64,000 bases of DNA. Source: Candidatus Ribeiella danica (GTDB lineage: Bacteria; Chloroflexota; Chloroflexia; Chloroflexales; Roseiflexaceae). How positions within the stretch are numbered: the stretch's first letter is position 1; each line of letters starts with the position of its first letter. Both the position numbers and the translations under genes were made by a program. The notes beneath the pieces were generated by a model that made no database searches, was not told the origin of the DNA, and was given only the letters and a program-made list of their open reading frames with translations. Below, in pieces: positions 23,411-31,299 of the stretch. The stretch is taken from positions 372,001-436,000 of the forward strand of contig JADKFS010000001.1 of NCBI GenBank assembly GCA_016717335.1, read 5' to 3'.

Positions 23411-25174
23411 ATGCCCGCAGTCACATACACGGTGGCGATGCCGGAGCCGCACGCCCACCTCTACCACGTCGCCGTGGAAATCGACGGCGTGGCCGGCCCG
23501 ACGCTCGACCTGGCCCTGCCTGCCTGGACGCCCGGCTCCTACATGATCCGCGAGTACGCCCGCCACGTCCAGGCGTTCGCGGCCGAGGACGGCGGGCGCG
23601 CGCTGCCCTGGCGCAAAGTCGACAAGGCCACCTGGCAGATCGAGACCGGCGGCGCGAGCCGGGTCCGCCTCACCTACCAGGTCTACGCCAACGAGCTGAG
23701 CGTCAGGACCAGCCACCTCGACGGCAGCCACGGCTACTTCAACCCGGCGACCGTCTGCATGTACGCCGTCGGCCGCACCGACGAGCCGCTGGCCGTGCGG
23801 GTCATCGCGCCGGCCGGCTGGTGCGTGACGACTGGGCTGGAGCCGCTCGACGGCGCAGGCGACGAGCCGGCGTTCGTCGCCAAAGACTACGACGAGCTGG
23901 TCGACTCGCCGTTCGAGTGCGGGACCCACCGCCTGCTCGAATTTGAGGTCGACGGCCTGCCGCACCGGATCGCGCTCTGGGGCCACGGCAACGAGGACGA
24001 GGCGCGGCTGGTCGAGGACACGCGCACGATCGTCGTGGCGGCGCGCGACATGTTCGGCGGGCTGCCCTACCGCGACTATACCTTCATCGTCCACCTGGCC
24101 GACTCGCGCGGCGGCGGGCTGGAGCATCGCAACAGCGTCTCGATGATCGTCGACCGCTGGACCTTCCAGCCGGCCGCGGCCTACGAGCGCTACCTCGGGC
24201 TGACCGCCCACGAGTTCTTCCACGTCTGGAACGTCAAGCGCATCCGCCCGGCGCCGCTCGGCCCGTTCGACTACAGTCGCGAGAACTACACCCGCCAGCT
24301 CTGGACGATGGAGGGTGTGACCGACTACTACACCTCGCGGCTGCTGCTGTGGGCCGGGCTGATCACGCCACAGCGCTACCTCGAGCGGGTCGCCGAGCAG
24401 ATCACGGCGCTGCAGAGCCAGCCGGGCCGCCTGGTTCAGAGCCTGGAGCAGAGCAGCTTCGACGCCTGGATCAAGCTCTACCGGCCCGACGAGAACACGC
24501 ACAACAGCTCGATCTCCTACTACCTCAAGGGCGCGCTGGTCGGGCTGCTGCTCGACCTGGAGATCCGCCGGCGCACCGGGGGCGCGCGCGCGCTCGACGA
24601 CGTCGTGCGGCTGCTGTTCGAGCGCTACCAGCAAGATGGCGCGAGCTTCGCCGAGCAGGGCGGCTACCAGGCCGCGGTCGAGCAGGTCGCGGAGAGCTCC
24701 TTCGCCGACTTCTTCGGCCGCTACGTCGCCGGCACCGATGAGCTGGACTACGCCGGCGCGCTCGGCTGCGCCGGGCTGCAGCTGAGCTGGGGCTACGAGA
24801 AGGCGCCCGAGGACGGCGGCGCGCCGGCCTGGCTCGGCGTCACCACCAGGAGCGAGAGCGGGCGGCTCAAAGTCGGGCAGGCACGCGCCGACGGGCCGGC
24901 CTACGCCGCGGGCATCTACGCCGGTGACGAGCTGCTCGCGCTCGATGGCTTTCGCCTCGACGAGGAGCGGCTGAAGGCGCGCCTGGCCGAGCGCCGCCCC
25001 GGCGACGGCGTGACGCTGAGCCTGTTCCGGCGCGACGAGCTGCTGCACCTGCCGGTCACGCTGGCCGCCGCGCCGCACGACACCCTCACGATCGAGCAGG
25101 TTGCCGAGCCGACAGCCGAGCAGCGCCAGATCTACGAGGACTGGCTCGGCCCCTGGTCCCCCGAAGCGTCGTAG
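23411..25174 (+). CDS. M61-family aminopeptidase with PDZ domain
   Basis: A 587-residue glycyl-aminopeptidase-like metallopeptidase. The zinc motif is HEFFHVWNVKRIRP with the third ligand in WTMEGVTDYYTSR. The N-terminal beta domain starts VTYTVAMPEPHAHLYHV and contains PAWTPGSYMIREYARHVQ, typical of M61. A PDZ domain spans roughly residues 465-555. No signal peptide is present, so it is probably cytoplasmic. It is possibly translationally coupled to the upstream acidic protein (5-bp gap). A hairpin with T-rich tail follows. Confidence 0.92.
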   Translation: MPAVTYTVAMPEPHAHLYHVAVEIDGVAGPTLDLALPAWTPGSYMIREYARHVQAFAAEDGGRALPWRKVDKATWQIETGGASRVRLTYQVYANELSVRTSHLDGSHGYFNPATVCMYAVGRTDEPLAVRVIAPAGWCVTTGLEPLDGAGDEPAFVAKDYDELVDSPFECGTHRLLEFEVDGLPHRIALWGHGNEDEARLVEDTRTIVVAARDMFGGLPYRDYTFIVHLADSRGGGLEHRNSVSMIVDRWTFQPAAAYERYLGLTAHEFFHVWNVKRIRPAPLGPFDYSRENYTRQLWTMEGVTDYYTSRLLLWAGLITPQRYLERVAEQITALQSQPGRLVQSLEQSSFDAWIKLYRPDENTHNSSISYYLKGALVGLLLDLEIRRRTGGARALDDVVRLLFERYQQDGASFAEQGGYQAAVEQVAESSFADFFGRYVAGTDELDYAGALGCAGLQLSWGYEKAPEDGGAPAWLGVTTRSESGRLKVGQARADGPAYAAGIYAGDELLALDGFRLDEERLKARLAERRPGDGVTLSLFRRDELLHLPVTLAAAPHDTLTIEQVAEPTAEQRQIYEDWLGPWSPEAS

Positions 25175-25195
25175 TGTAACCGAACCCGCCCCCTG

Positions 25196-25227
25196 CCCCG
25201 CCCCTGACAGGGGCGGGGGTTTGATTT
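25196..25227 (+). terminator. Terminator after the M61 peptidase
   Basis: CCCCGCCCCTG with CAGGGGCGGGG forms a tight GC stem followed by GTTTGATTT. It is part of a copy of the C-rich dispersed repeat. Confidence 0.65.
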
Positions 25228-25295
25228 CCCCCTCCCGTGGCGACGGTAGAGGTGGGTGAGGGTCAGCGCGCACCGGGCGTGGGAGCGAGGCGTGC

Positions 25296-25745
25296 TCACT
25301 CCCACGCCTCTACCCATACTTCGCGCGCCAGCTCAGCCTCGAACGCCAGCTCGGTCTGCTCGATCTGCACCACCGTCACCGGCGCGTGCTGCAGGACCCG
25401 CACCCGGTGGCCCGGCAGCAGCCCGTACGCCTGCAGGTGCGTGCGCTGGTCGGCGCTCAGCGCGCCAAAGCCGACGACCCGCGCCTGCGAGCGCGGCGGG
25501 ATGTCGGCCAGGGTGAGCTGGGCCAGCGGCGCGAGGATCGCCCGCTCGCCCGGCTTTGCGCCTGGGAGCAGCGCCGCGACCCAGCGCGCCAGCCGCGAGC
25601 GGCCCGCGTCGACGGTGGTGTGGCCGCAGGCCGGGCAGCACACCAGCTGGCAGCCGGCGTGGAGCGGGCAGGTCTGGCAGGCCGCGTGCGCGGCCGGGTC
25701 GAAGCAGTGCCCGCACAGCGGGCAGGCGATCAGCGTCGCGGTCAT
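25296..25745 (-). CDS. feoA: FeoA-domain protein with N-terminal zinc-ribbon
   Basis: 149 residues. Residues 8-45 hold CPLCGHC, CQTC, CQLVCCPACGH: cysteine pairs suggesting a zinc ribbon or metal site. The C-terminal 75 residues, from LTLADIPPRSQARVVGFG to the end, form a FeoA SH3-like domain (LQAYGLLPGHRVRVLQ). The ATG overlaps the feoB stop, so the two are translationally coupled in the order feoB-feoA. The cysteine-rich extension is unlike the classical small FeoA and may combine roles of FeoA and FeoC. Confidence 0.88.
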   Translation of the reverse strand: MTATLIACPLCGHCFDPAAHAACQTCPLHAGCQLVCCPACGHTTVDAGRSRLARWVAALLPGAKPGERAILAPLAQLTLADIPPRSQARVVGFGALSADQRTHLQAYGLLPGHRVRVLQHAPVTVVQIEQTELAFEAELAREVWVEAWE

Positions 25746-27718
25746 GCGCCCCACCCTAGCCCGCGCAGCGCGAAGTTCAGCAGCCCGCCCACCAGGAACG
25801 CCAGCGGAAAGATCAGCGCCGTCATCGCGGCGGCGGTGCGCGGCCCGCGCTCCTTGGCGATCATCACCACGCTGGCGATGCACGGGATGAACAGCGTCAG
25901 CGTGACCATCGCGACCACCGCCTGCCGCGCCGAAAGCAGGCCGTGCGCCTGCATCACAAACAGCCCGGTCGCCCCAAAGTCGCGCCGCAGGAAGCCGAGC
26001 AGAAACGCCGCGCTCGCCTCGGCCGGCAGCCCCAGCCAGCCGACCACCAGCGGCTCGCCCGCGCGAATCACCAGGGGCAGCACGCCGATCGTGTCGAGCG
26101 CGAACATGATCGCCGTGCCCGCCAGGAACAGCGGCAGCGCCTCTTTCACATACCACTCCAGGCGCGCCAGGGTCTTCAGCAGCACGTTCGAGGGCCGCGG
26201 CCAGCGCAGCGGCGGCAGCTCGACGATCAGCGCGGCGCGCTCGCCGGGGATCAGCCGCGCCGCCAGCCAGCCGACCGCCAGCAGCACGGCGGCGACCATG
26301 CCGGCCCAGATCAGCGTGGCCGTGAAGGAGATGCTGGCCAGCATGCCCATCACCACCCCCAGCTGCGCCGAGCATGGGACCGCCAGCGCGAGCAGCAGGA
26401 TCACGAGCAGGCGGTCGCGCTTGCTCTCCAGGATGCGCGTGGTCATGGTCGCCATCGTCACGCAGCCCAGCCCGAGCACCATCGGCAGCACGGCTTTGCC
26501 GTTGAGCCCGATCAGGCGAAACAGGCGGTTGCTCAGCACGGCGAGGCGCGGCAGGTAGCCCGAGTCCTCCAGCGCGCCGAAGGCGATGAAGAACGTGGTG
26601 ACGATTGGGAAGAGCAGCGCGAGCGCGTAGGTCATGCCCATCGTCCACTGGCCGTACTCGCCGACCAGGAAGTCGGCCGCCAGCCGCCACGGCAGCAGGC
26701 GCCGCACCCACTCGACGACCCAGGGGTTGATCAGCTCGCCGAACAGCCGCCGCTCCAGCAGGCCGACCAGCGTGCCGGCGCCGAGCACGCCCACAAACCA
26801 GTACAGCGCGTAGAGCACGACCGCCAGGACCGGCAGACCCCAGAGCGGGTGGGTCGAGAGTCCGGTCAGACGGCCGGCGAGATCGCGCCCACGCGCGCCC
26901 GTCTCGCGGATCGCCATCGCCGCGATGCGATCGACCTCGGCGAGGCGCGTGCGCTGGATCGCCGCGGCGGCCGGCTCGCCGCCGGGTCCACCCAGCGCGC
27001 CGCTCCGGCCGGCGAGCTCGCGATAGGCCGTATCGTCCAGGCGTGCGCGCAGCCACTCCGCCGCCGCAGGGTCGCCGCCGAGCCACAGCAGCGCGAGCGC
27101 GCGCGGCGCGATCGGGCTGGGCGGAAGCATGAGGGCCAGCTCTTCCAGCTCGTCCTCGATCGCGGCGGGATAGCTCACCCGGAACCTCGGGACGCGCGAC
27201 GACTGGATGGCCGCGGTCACCACGTCGACGCCGTGGCCGCGCGTGGCGACCGTGGGGATCACCGGGAGATCGAGAAAGGCCGCCAGCTGCGCGTAGTCCA
27301 CCGCAACGCCGCGCGCGCCGGCCTCGTCGCTCATGTTGAGCGCCAGCACCAGCGGCACGCCCAGCTCGGCCAGCAGCACCGCCAGCAGCAAGGTGCGGCG
27401 CGGATTCTTGGCGTCGCCGACCTGCACGATCGCGCGTAGCGGCTCGTCGAGCAGCACCCGCGCGGTCACCTGCTCGTCCTCCGTGCGCGAGGGCAGCGTC
27501 ACGACGCCCGGCGTGTCGATCACGAATGTGTCGGGCAGGCCCTGCGCCGCGCCGCGCGCCAGCTCGACCGTCGTGCCGGGATAGTTCGAGACGGCGACGT
27601 ACCGGCCGGTCAGCCACTGGAACAGCACCGATTTGCCCACGTTCGGGTGCCCCACCAGGGCAATCGTGCGCCCGCCGGGTGGCTGCGCGGGCGGCACCGA
27701 GGTGTGACACCCTTCCAT
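25742..27718 (-). CDS. feoB: Ferrous iron transporter FeoB
   Basis: A 658-residue GTP-dependent Fe(II) transporter. G-domain motifs: GHPNVGKS (G1), DTPG (G3), NMSD (G4). The membrane part contains GYLPRLAVL with surrounding helices, VLGLGCVTMATMTTR and the second gate-like NVLLKTLARLEWY region, ending LIFPLAFLVGGLLNF. The start at 27718 is set by AGGAGG eight bases upstream; upstream extension is not coding-like. It is followed by feoA with overlapping stop/start. No clear Fur box was found. Confidence 0.94.
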   Translation of the reverse strand: MEGCHTSVPPAQPPGGRTIALVGHPNVGKSVLFQWLTGRYVAVSNYPGTTVELARGAAQGLPDTFVIDTPGVVTLPSRTEDEQVTARVLLDEPLRAIVQVGDAKNPRRTLLLAVLLAELGVPLVLALNMSDEAGARGVAVDYAQLAAFLDLPVIPTVATRGHGVDVVTAAIQSSRVPRFRVSYPAAIEDELEELALMLPPSPIAPRALALLWLGGDPAAAEWLRARLDDTAYRELAGRSGALGGPGGEPAAAAIQRTRLAEVDRIAAMAIRETGARGRDLAGRLTGLSTHPLWGLPVLAVVLYALYWFVGVLGAGTLVGLLERRLFGELINPWVVEWVRRLLPWRLAADFLVGEYGQWTMGMTYALALLFPIVTTFFIAFGALEDSGYLPRLAVLSNRLFRLIGLNGKAVLPMVLGLGCVTMATMTTRILESKRDRLLVILLLALAVPCSAQLGVVMGMLASISFTATLIWAGMVAAVLLAVGWLAARLIPGERAALIVELPPLRWPRPSNVLLKTLARLEWYVKEALPLFLAGTAIMFALDTIGVLPLVIRAGEPLVVGWLGLPAEASAAFLLGFLRRDFGATGLFVMQAHGLLSARQAVVAMVTLTLFIPCIASVVMIAKERGPRTAAAMTALIFPLAFLVGGLLNFALRGLGWGA

Positions 27719-28140
27719 AAGAAGATCCTCCTGATCGATCGGGCCACGCTCCACAGCGCCATGTTGATCGAGCGACCCGTGCCGATCGGCACCTGAGTCG
27801 ATTGAGCGCCCCGCTCTACTCCCTACCTGCGCCAACCAATCCTACCGGCCAAAGCGCGCGCTGCCGGTTACGATGCCGCAACAGCCGTGAAACGAATCTT
27901 CACTGGCGACGGGCGCCCCGCCTCGGCGACGCGCCCGTCATGGCGCAGGGGATGGCACGACAAAGCGAGATGTCCGAATTGTAAAGTGAGGGGAATGACG
28001 TCCAGATGCCATCTGGAAAAACCCACCCCAAGCTGAAACCAGGCACGGCGAGATGGAGCCCGCGCCAGAATGCAGGCCGGCCGAACTTATGGTACAGTCT
28101 ACGCTGCGCTTTCCTGAACATCACAGGCAATGGGGATACT
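27719..28140. other. 422-bp divergent intergenic region (feoB / DUF72)
   Basis: One 9-bp hairpin (GACGGGCGC at 27908-27916 with GCGCCCGTC at 27931-27939). A TACAAT-like -10 occurs on the minus strand near 27980 but lacks a good -35. No convincing Fur site or other element is seen. Confidence 0.5.
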
Positions 28141-29016
28141 ATGGATAATACGACGCAACGCTTCTACATCGGCTGCGCCGTGTGGGCCTACAAGGACTGG
28201 ATCGGCGAGCTGTTCCCGGCCGGCAGCAAGAGCGGCGACCTGCTGCAGCTCTACAGCCGCAGGCTGACCACAGTCGAGGGCAACACGACCTTCTACGCCA
28301 CCCCGGGCGCCGAGGTGGTGCGGCGCTGGACGGCCGAGACGCCTGAGACATTCCGGTTCTGCTTCAAGCTGCCGCGCGAGGTCAGCCACGAGGGGCCGCT
28401 GGCCGCCCAGATTGAGACGACGCGCGCCTTTGTGGAGCGCATGGCCGGCCTGGGCGAACGGCTGGGGCCATTCTTCCTGCAGCTGCCGCCTGGCTACCGC
28501 GCCGACAAGCTCGGCGACCTGGAGCGCTGGCTGGCGGCCTGGCCGCGCGAGCGGCGCCTGGCGGTCGAAGTGCGCCACGACGACTGGTACGCGGAGCCGG
28601 GCGAGTCGGCGCTGATGACGCTGCTGGAGCGCTACGGCGCGGCGCGCGTGCTGATGGACGTGCGCCCGCTCGACGCCGGCCCGCTGCCCGGCGCGGATGT
28701 CGACCTGCAGGCCGCGCGCGACCGCAAGCCAGATGTCCCCATGCACCCGCTGAAAAGCGGCGGGTTTGCGCTCGTCCGCTACATCGGCCACCCGACGCTT
28801 GAGCTGAACGAGCCGCTGCTCGACGAGTGGGCCGCGCGCGTGGCGCAGTGGCTCGCCGACGGTACCGCGGTCTATTTCTTCTGCCACTGCCCCGACGAGC
28901 GGCGCTCGCCAGCTCTATGCCGCGAGTTCCAGCGGCGGCTGGAGCGCCTGGCCGACATCCCGCCGCTGCCGTGGGGTTTGCTCGATCAGGGGATGCAGCA
29001 GACGACGCTATTTTGA
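28141..29016 (+). CDS. DUF72 (YecE-type) protein
   Basis: A 291-residue TIM-barrel-like DUF72 protein. YIGCAVWAYKDWIGELFP at the N-terminus, VEGNTTFYATPGAEVVRRW, FCFKLPREVSH, LGPFFLQLPPGY and AVEVRHDDWY are conserved family features. The molecular function is not established. The start is preceded by GGGATA; the upstream open frame is not coding-like. A copy of the C-rich dispersed repeat follows at 29040-29135. Confidence 0.9.
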   Translation: MDNTTQRFYIGCAVWAYKDWIGELFPAGSKSGDLLQLYSRRLTTVEGNTTFYATPGAEVVRRWTAETPETFRFCFKLPREVSHEGPLAAQIETTRAFVERMAGLGERLGPFFLQLPPGYRADKLGDLERWLAAWPRERRLAVEVRHDDWYAEPGESALMTLLERYGAARVLMDVRPLDAGPLPGADVDLQAARDRKPDVPMHPLKSGGFALVRYIGHPTLELNEPLLDEWAARVAQWLADGTAVYFFCHCPDERRSPALCREFQRRLERLADIPPLPWGLLDQGMQQTTLF

Positions 29017-29039
29017 GAGCAGCTCGCTCGCCGGATACC

Positions 29040-29135
29040 CCTCCCCGGTCCCCGCTCCCCTGCCAGGGGAGGAGGCCAGATGCCAGAAGGATACCCCCTC
29101 TCCCATAAAGGGAGAGGGGGTTGGGGGGTGAGGGA
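29040..29135. repeat. C-rich/G-rich dispersed repeat
   Basis: CCCCTCCCCGG..., GGAGGCCAGATGCCAGAAGG, then CCCCCTCTCCC-ATAAA-GGGAGAGGGGG with a G-rich tail and GTGAGGG. It is the same module as at 9241 and 51100, here without the long hairpin. Confidence 0.8.
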
Positions 29136-29282
29136 ATCCCGTGCATTGGGGTTGCGATCCAATACTCTTCCCACTGGCCTGGCGCCACGCCGCAAATCTT
29201 GGCACAAGTCATGCTAAAATGCCTGCGTCCGCACGCACAGCCATTTCATTTGATACAACGGCACAGAGAGAGAAGAAAGCAC

Positions 29283-30053
29283 ATGACCAAGCGCATCGGC
29301 ATCTTCGTGATCGCGTATAATGCCGAGCAGAAGCTCGCAGGTGTGCTCGATCGCATCCCCGCCGATATTGTCGAAAAAGTCGAAGAGATCTTCGTCATCG
29401 ACGACTGCAGCCCCGACCGCACCTACGACGTGGGCCGCCGCTACAACGGGCCGGCCGCGGCCAAGCTGACGATCCAGCGCAACCCGGTCAACCTGATGTA
29501 CGGCGGCAACCAGAAGCGCGGCTACCAGTACGCGATCGAGCGCGGCCTCGACATCGTGGTGCTGCTGCACGGCGACGGCCAGTACGCGCCGGAGGTGATG
29601 GGGCGGCTGCTCGATCCGCTCGAGCGCGGCCGGGCCGAGCTGGTGATGGGGTCGCGCATGCTCGAGCCGGGCGCGGCGCTGCGCGGGCGCATGCCGCTCT
29701 ACAAGTACGTCGGCAACAAGATCCTGACGACGACCCAGAACCGCCTGCTCGGCGCGCGCTTCTCGGAGTTCCACTCCGGCTACCGCGCCTATGCCTGCCA
29801 GGCGCTCAAGACGATCGACTTCGACAAGCTGACTGACAGCTGGCACTTCGACACGCAGATCATCCTCGAGCTGTTAGGCCACGGCCACCGCATCGTCGAG
29901 GTGCCGATCCCGACCTACTACGGCGACGAGATCTGCCACGTGAACGGAATTCCGTATGCCTACCAGTGTGTCCGAGCCACGGCCCAGTTCGCCTGGCGCA
30001 ACCGAAACAAGCCGCGCGCCGCACTACGCGCTCCACAGCGATCCTCAGAGTAG
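29283..30053 (+). CDS. Glycosyltransferase family 2 (polyprenyl-phosphate-sugar synthase-like)
   Basis: A 256-residue GT-A enzyme. IFVIAYNAEQKLAGVLDRIP, IDDCSPDRTYDV (nucleotide-binding Asp), and LLHGDGQYAPEVM (metal DxD-like) are present, followed by EFHSGYRAY and the helix with FDTQIILELL. No C-terminal membrane segments. The sequence resembles dolichol-phosphate-mannose-synthase-like GT2 proteins. It overlaps the next gene by about 100 bases, forming an operon with a methyltransferase and a YfhO membrane protein: a lipid-linked sugar pathway is likely. Confidence 0.9.
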   Translation: MTKRIGIFVIAYNAEQKLAGVLDRIPADIVEKVEEIFVIDDCSPDRTYDVGRRYNGPAAAKLTIQRNPVNLMYGGNQKRGYQYAIERGLDIVVLLHGDGQYAPEVMGRLLDPLERGRAELVMGSRMLEPGAALRGRMPLYKYVGNKILTTTQNRLLGARFSEFHSGYRAYACQALKTIDFDKLTDSWHFDTQIILELLGHGHRIVEVPIPTYYGDEICHVNGIPYAYQCVRATAQFAWRNRNKPRAALRAPQRSSE

Positions 30054-30690
30054 CCACCAGCAGATCGCCCGGCTGGTCCGTCAGCTCGGCCACGCACCGG
30101 TGCTGGACGTGGGCGCGGCGCAGGGGATGCTCGGCCAGCTGCTGCGGGGCAGCAGCATGCCGATCGACGCGGTCGAGCCGCACCCGGTCTGGGCCGAGCG
30201 CGCCCGCGCGCACTACCGCACGGTCTACGCCAGCCCGATCGAGGCGGCCGACCTGCCGCCGCGCACCTACCGCACCGTCGTCTGCGCCGACGTGCTCGAG
30301 CACACCGTCGACCCGGTCGCGGCGCTGGTGGGGCTGCGCGCCGCCGCCACGGAAGACGCGACCTTCGTCATCTCGCTGCCGAACGTGGCGCACCTCTCGG
30401 CGCGGCTGCTGCTGCTGGCCGGGCGCTTCCCGCAGATGGAGCGCGGCATCTTCGACCGCACCCACCTGCACTTCTACACCCACGACACGGCCGAAGCGAT
30501 GCTGCGCGCGGCTGGCCTGGGCGTGCTGCGGGCGCGGCCAACCCCCGTGCCGATCGAGCAGATCTGGCCGGCCGACGCCAGCCCGCTGGGGCTGCGCGCG
30601 CTCATGCTGGCCCAGCGCGCCGCGCTGCTGCTCGCGCCCAGGCTGTTCGGCTTCCAGTGGATCTTCGTGGCCAGACCGATCGCTGAATGA
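29956..30690 (+). CDS. Class I SAM-dependent methyltransferase
   Basis: A 244-residue methyltransferase. Motif I is VLDVGAAQGMLGQLL; the acidic loop is AVEPHP; VVCADVLEHTVDP is the post-motif II segment, as in methyltransferases associated with sugar/lipid pathways. The start is uncertain: ATG 29956 lies inside the GT2 gene, and a GTG twelve bases later is an alternative. The stop overlaps the next ATG (ATGA), so all three genes are coupled. The substrate is unknown. Confidence 0.85.
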   Translation: MPTSVSEPRPSSPGATETSRAPHYALHSDPQSSHQQIARLVRQLGHAPVLDVGAAQGMLGQLLRGSSMPIDAVEPHPVWAERARAHYRTVYASPIEAADLPPRTYRTVVCADVLEHTVDPVAALVGLRAAATEDATFVISLPNVAHLSARLLLLAGRFPQMERGIFDRTHLHFYTHDTAEAMLRAAGLGVLRARPTPVPIEQIWPADASPLGLRALMLAQRAALLLAPRLFGFQWIFVARPIAE

Positions 30691-31289
30691 TGAACGATGA
30701 ACTGTCGCCAGCTCTGGCTCAGCGTTCAGCCTTCGGCGTTCAGCGTTTATTAGCGGCGTTGCGGCCACGCCTCGACCTGCTGATCGCAGCCGCGCTGCTG
30801 CTGCTGCCGCTGCTGGTCTTTCTGCCGGCGGCGCTGCTGCGCGGCGTGTTCTACATCCACGACGTCCAGTACTACTTTTTCCCATACCACACTGTTCCCG
30901 CTACGCTCCTGGCGCGCGGCGAGCTGCCGCTCTGGAACCCCTACACCTTCAGCGGGCTGCCGCTGCTGGGCGACGGCCAGACCGCGCTGTTCTACCCGCC
31001 TAGCTGGCTGTTCTTCGTGCTGTCAGGCGGCGCGGCGCTCAACTACGACGTGCTGCTGCAGTTCGGCATCGCCGGCCTGGGCATGTACCTGTTCGCGCGC
31101 GCGCTCGGGCTCTGGCGGCTGCCGGCGCTGGTCGGCGCGGTCGTGTTTATGTTCTGCGGCTTCCTGGCGGCGCGCGTCGTCCACCTGTCGATCCTTAGCG
31201 GCGCAGCGCTGATCCCGCTGGTGTTCATGTGCGTCGAGCGCGCGTTTCGAGCAGGGGTCAGGGGTCAGGGGTCAGGGGTCACAGCCTGA
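30687..31289 (+). CDS. YfhO-type membrane protein, N-terminal fragment (frame ends at heptamer repeat)
   Basis: 200 residues with about five membrane segments. FYIHDVQYYFFPYHTVPA and WNPYTFSGLPLLGDGQ are characteristic of YfhO-like membrane proteins (GT-C-like fold). The ATG overlaps the methyltransferase stop. The frame runs into four GGGGTCA copies (31254-31281) and stops at 31289. The rest of the protein continues in a different frame. Three copies in place of four would join both parts exactly, so the break may be a reversible slippage state or recent decay. Confidence 0.8.
   Translation: MMNDELSPALAQRSAFGVQRLLAALRPRLDLLIAAALLLLPLLVFLPAALLRGVFYIHDVQYYFFPYHTVPATLLARGELPLWNPYTFSGLPLLGDGQTALFYPPSWLFFVLSGGAALNYDVLLQFGIAGLGMYLFARALGLWRLPALVGAVVFMFCGFLAARVVHLSILSGAALIPLVFMCVERAFRAGVRGQGSGVTA
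31254..31281. repeat. Four GGGGTCA heptamers, candidate frame switch
   Basis: Four perfect tandem copies of a 7-bp unit inside the YfhO gene. Because 7 is not a multiple of 3, each gain or loss shifts the frame. The loss of one copy connects the upstream frame (codons in register with 30687) to the downstream frame (in register with 31300) with no stop between. Confidence 0.9.
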
Positions 31290-31299
31290 CAGTATCATT

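Noticed and set aside
23393..25273. Long minus-strand open frame opposite the M61 peptidase
   Set aside because: The same cause: an antisense shadow of a gene with clear catalytic motifs on the plus strand.
27719..28140. Fur box upstream of feoB
   Set aside because: No convincing 19-bp GATAAT-type palindrome found.
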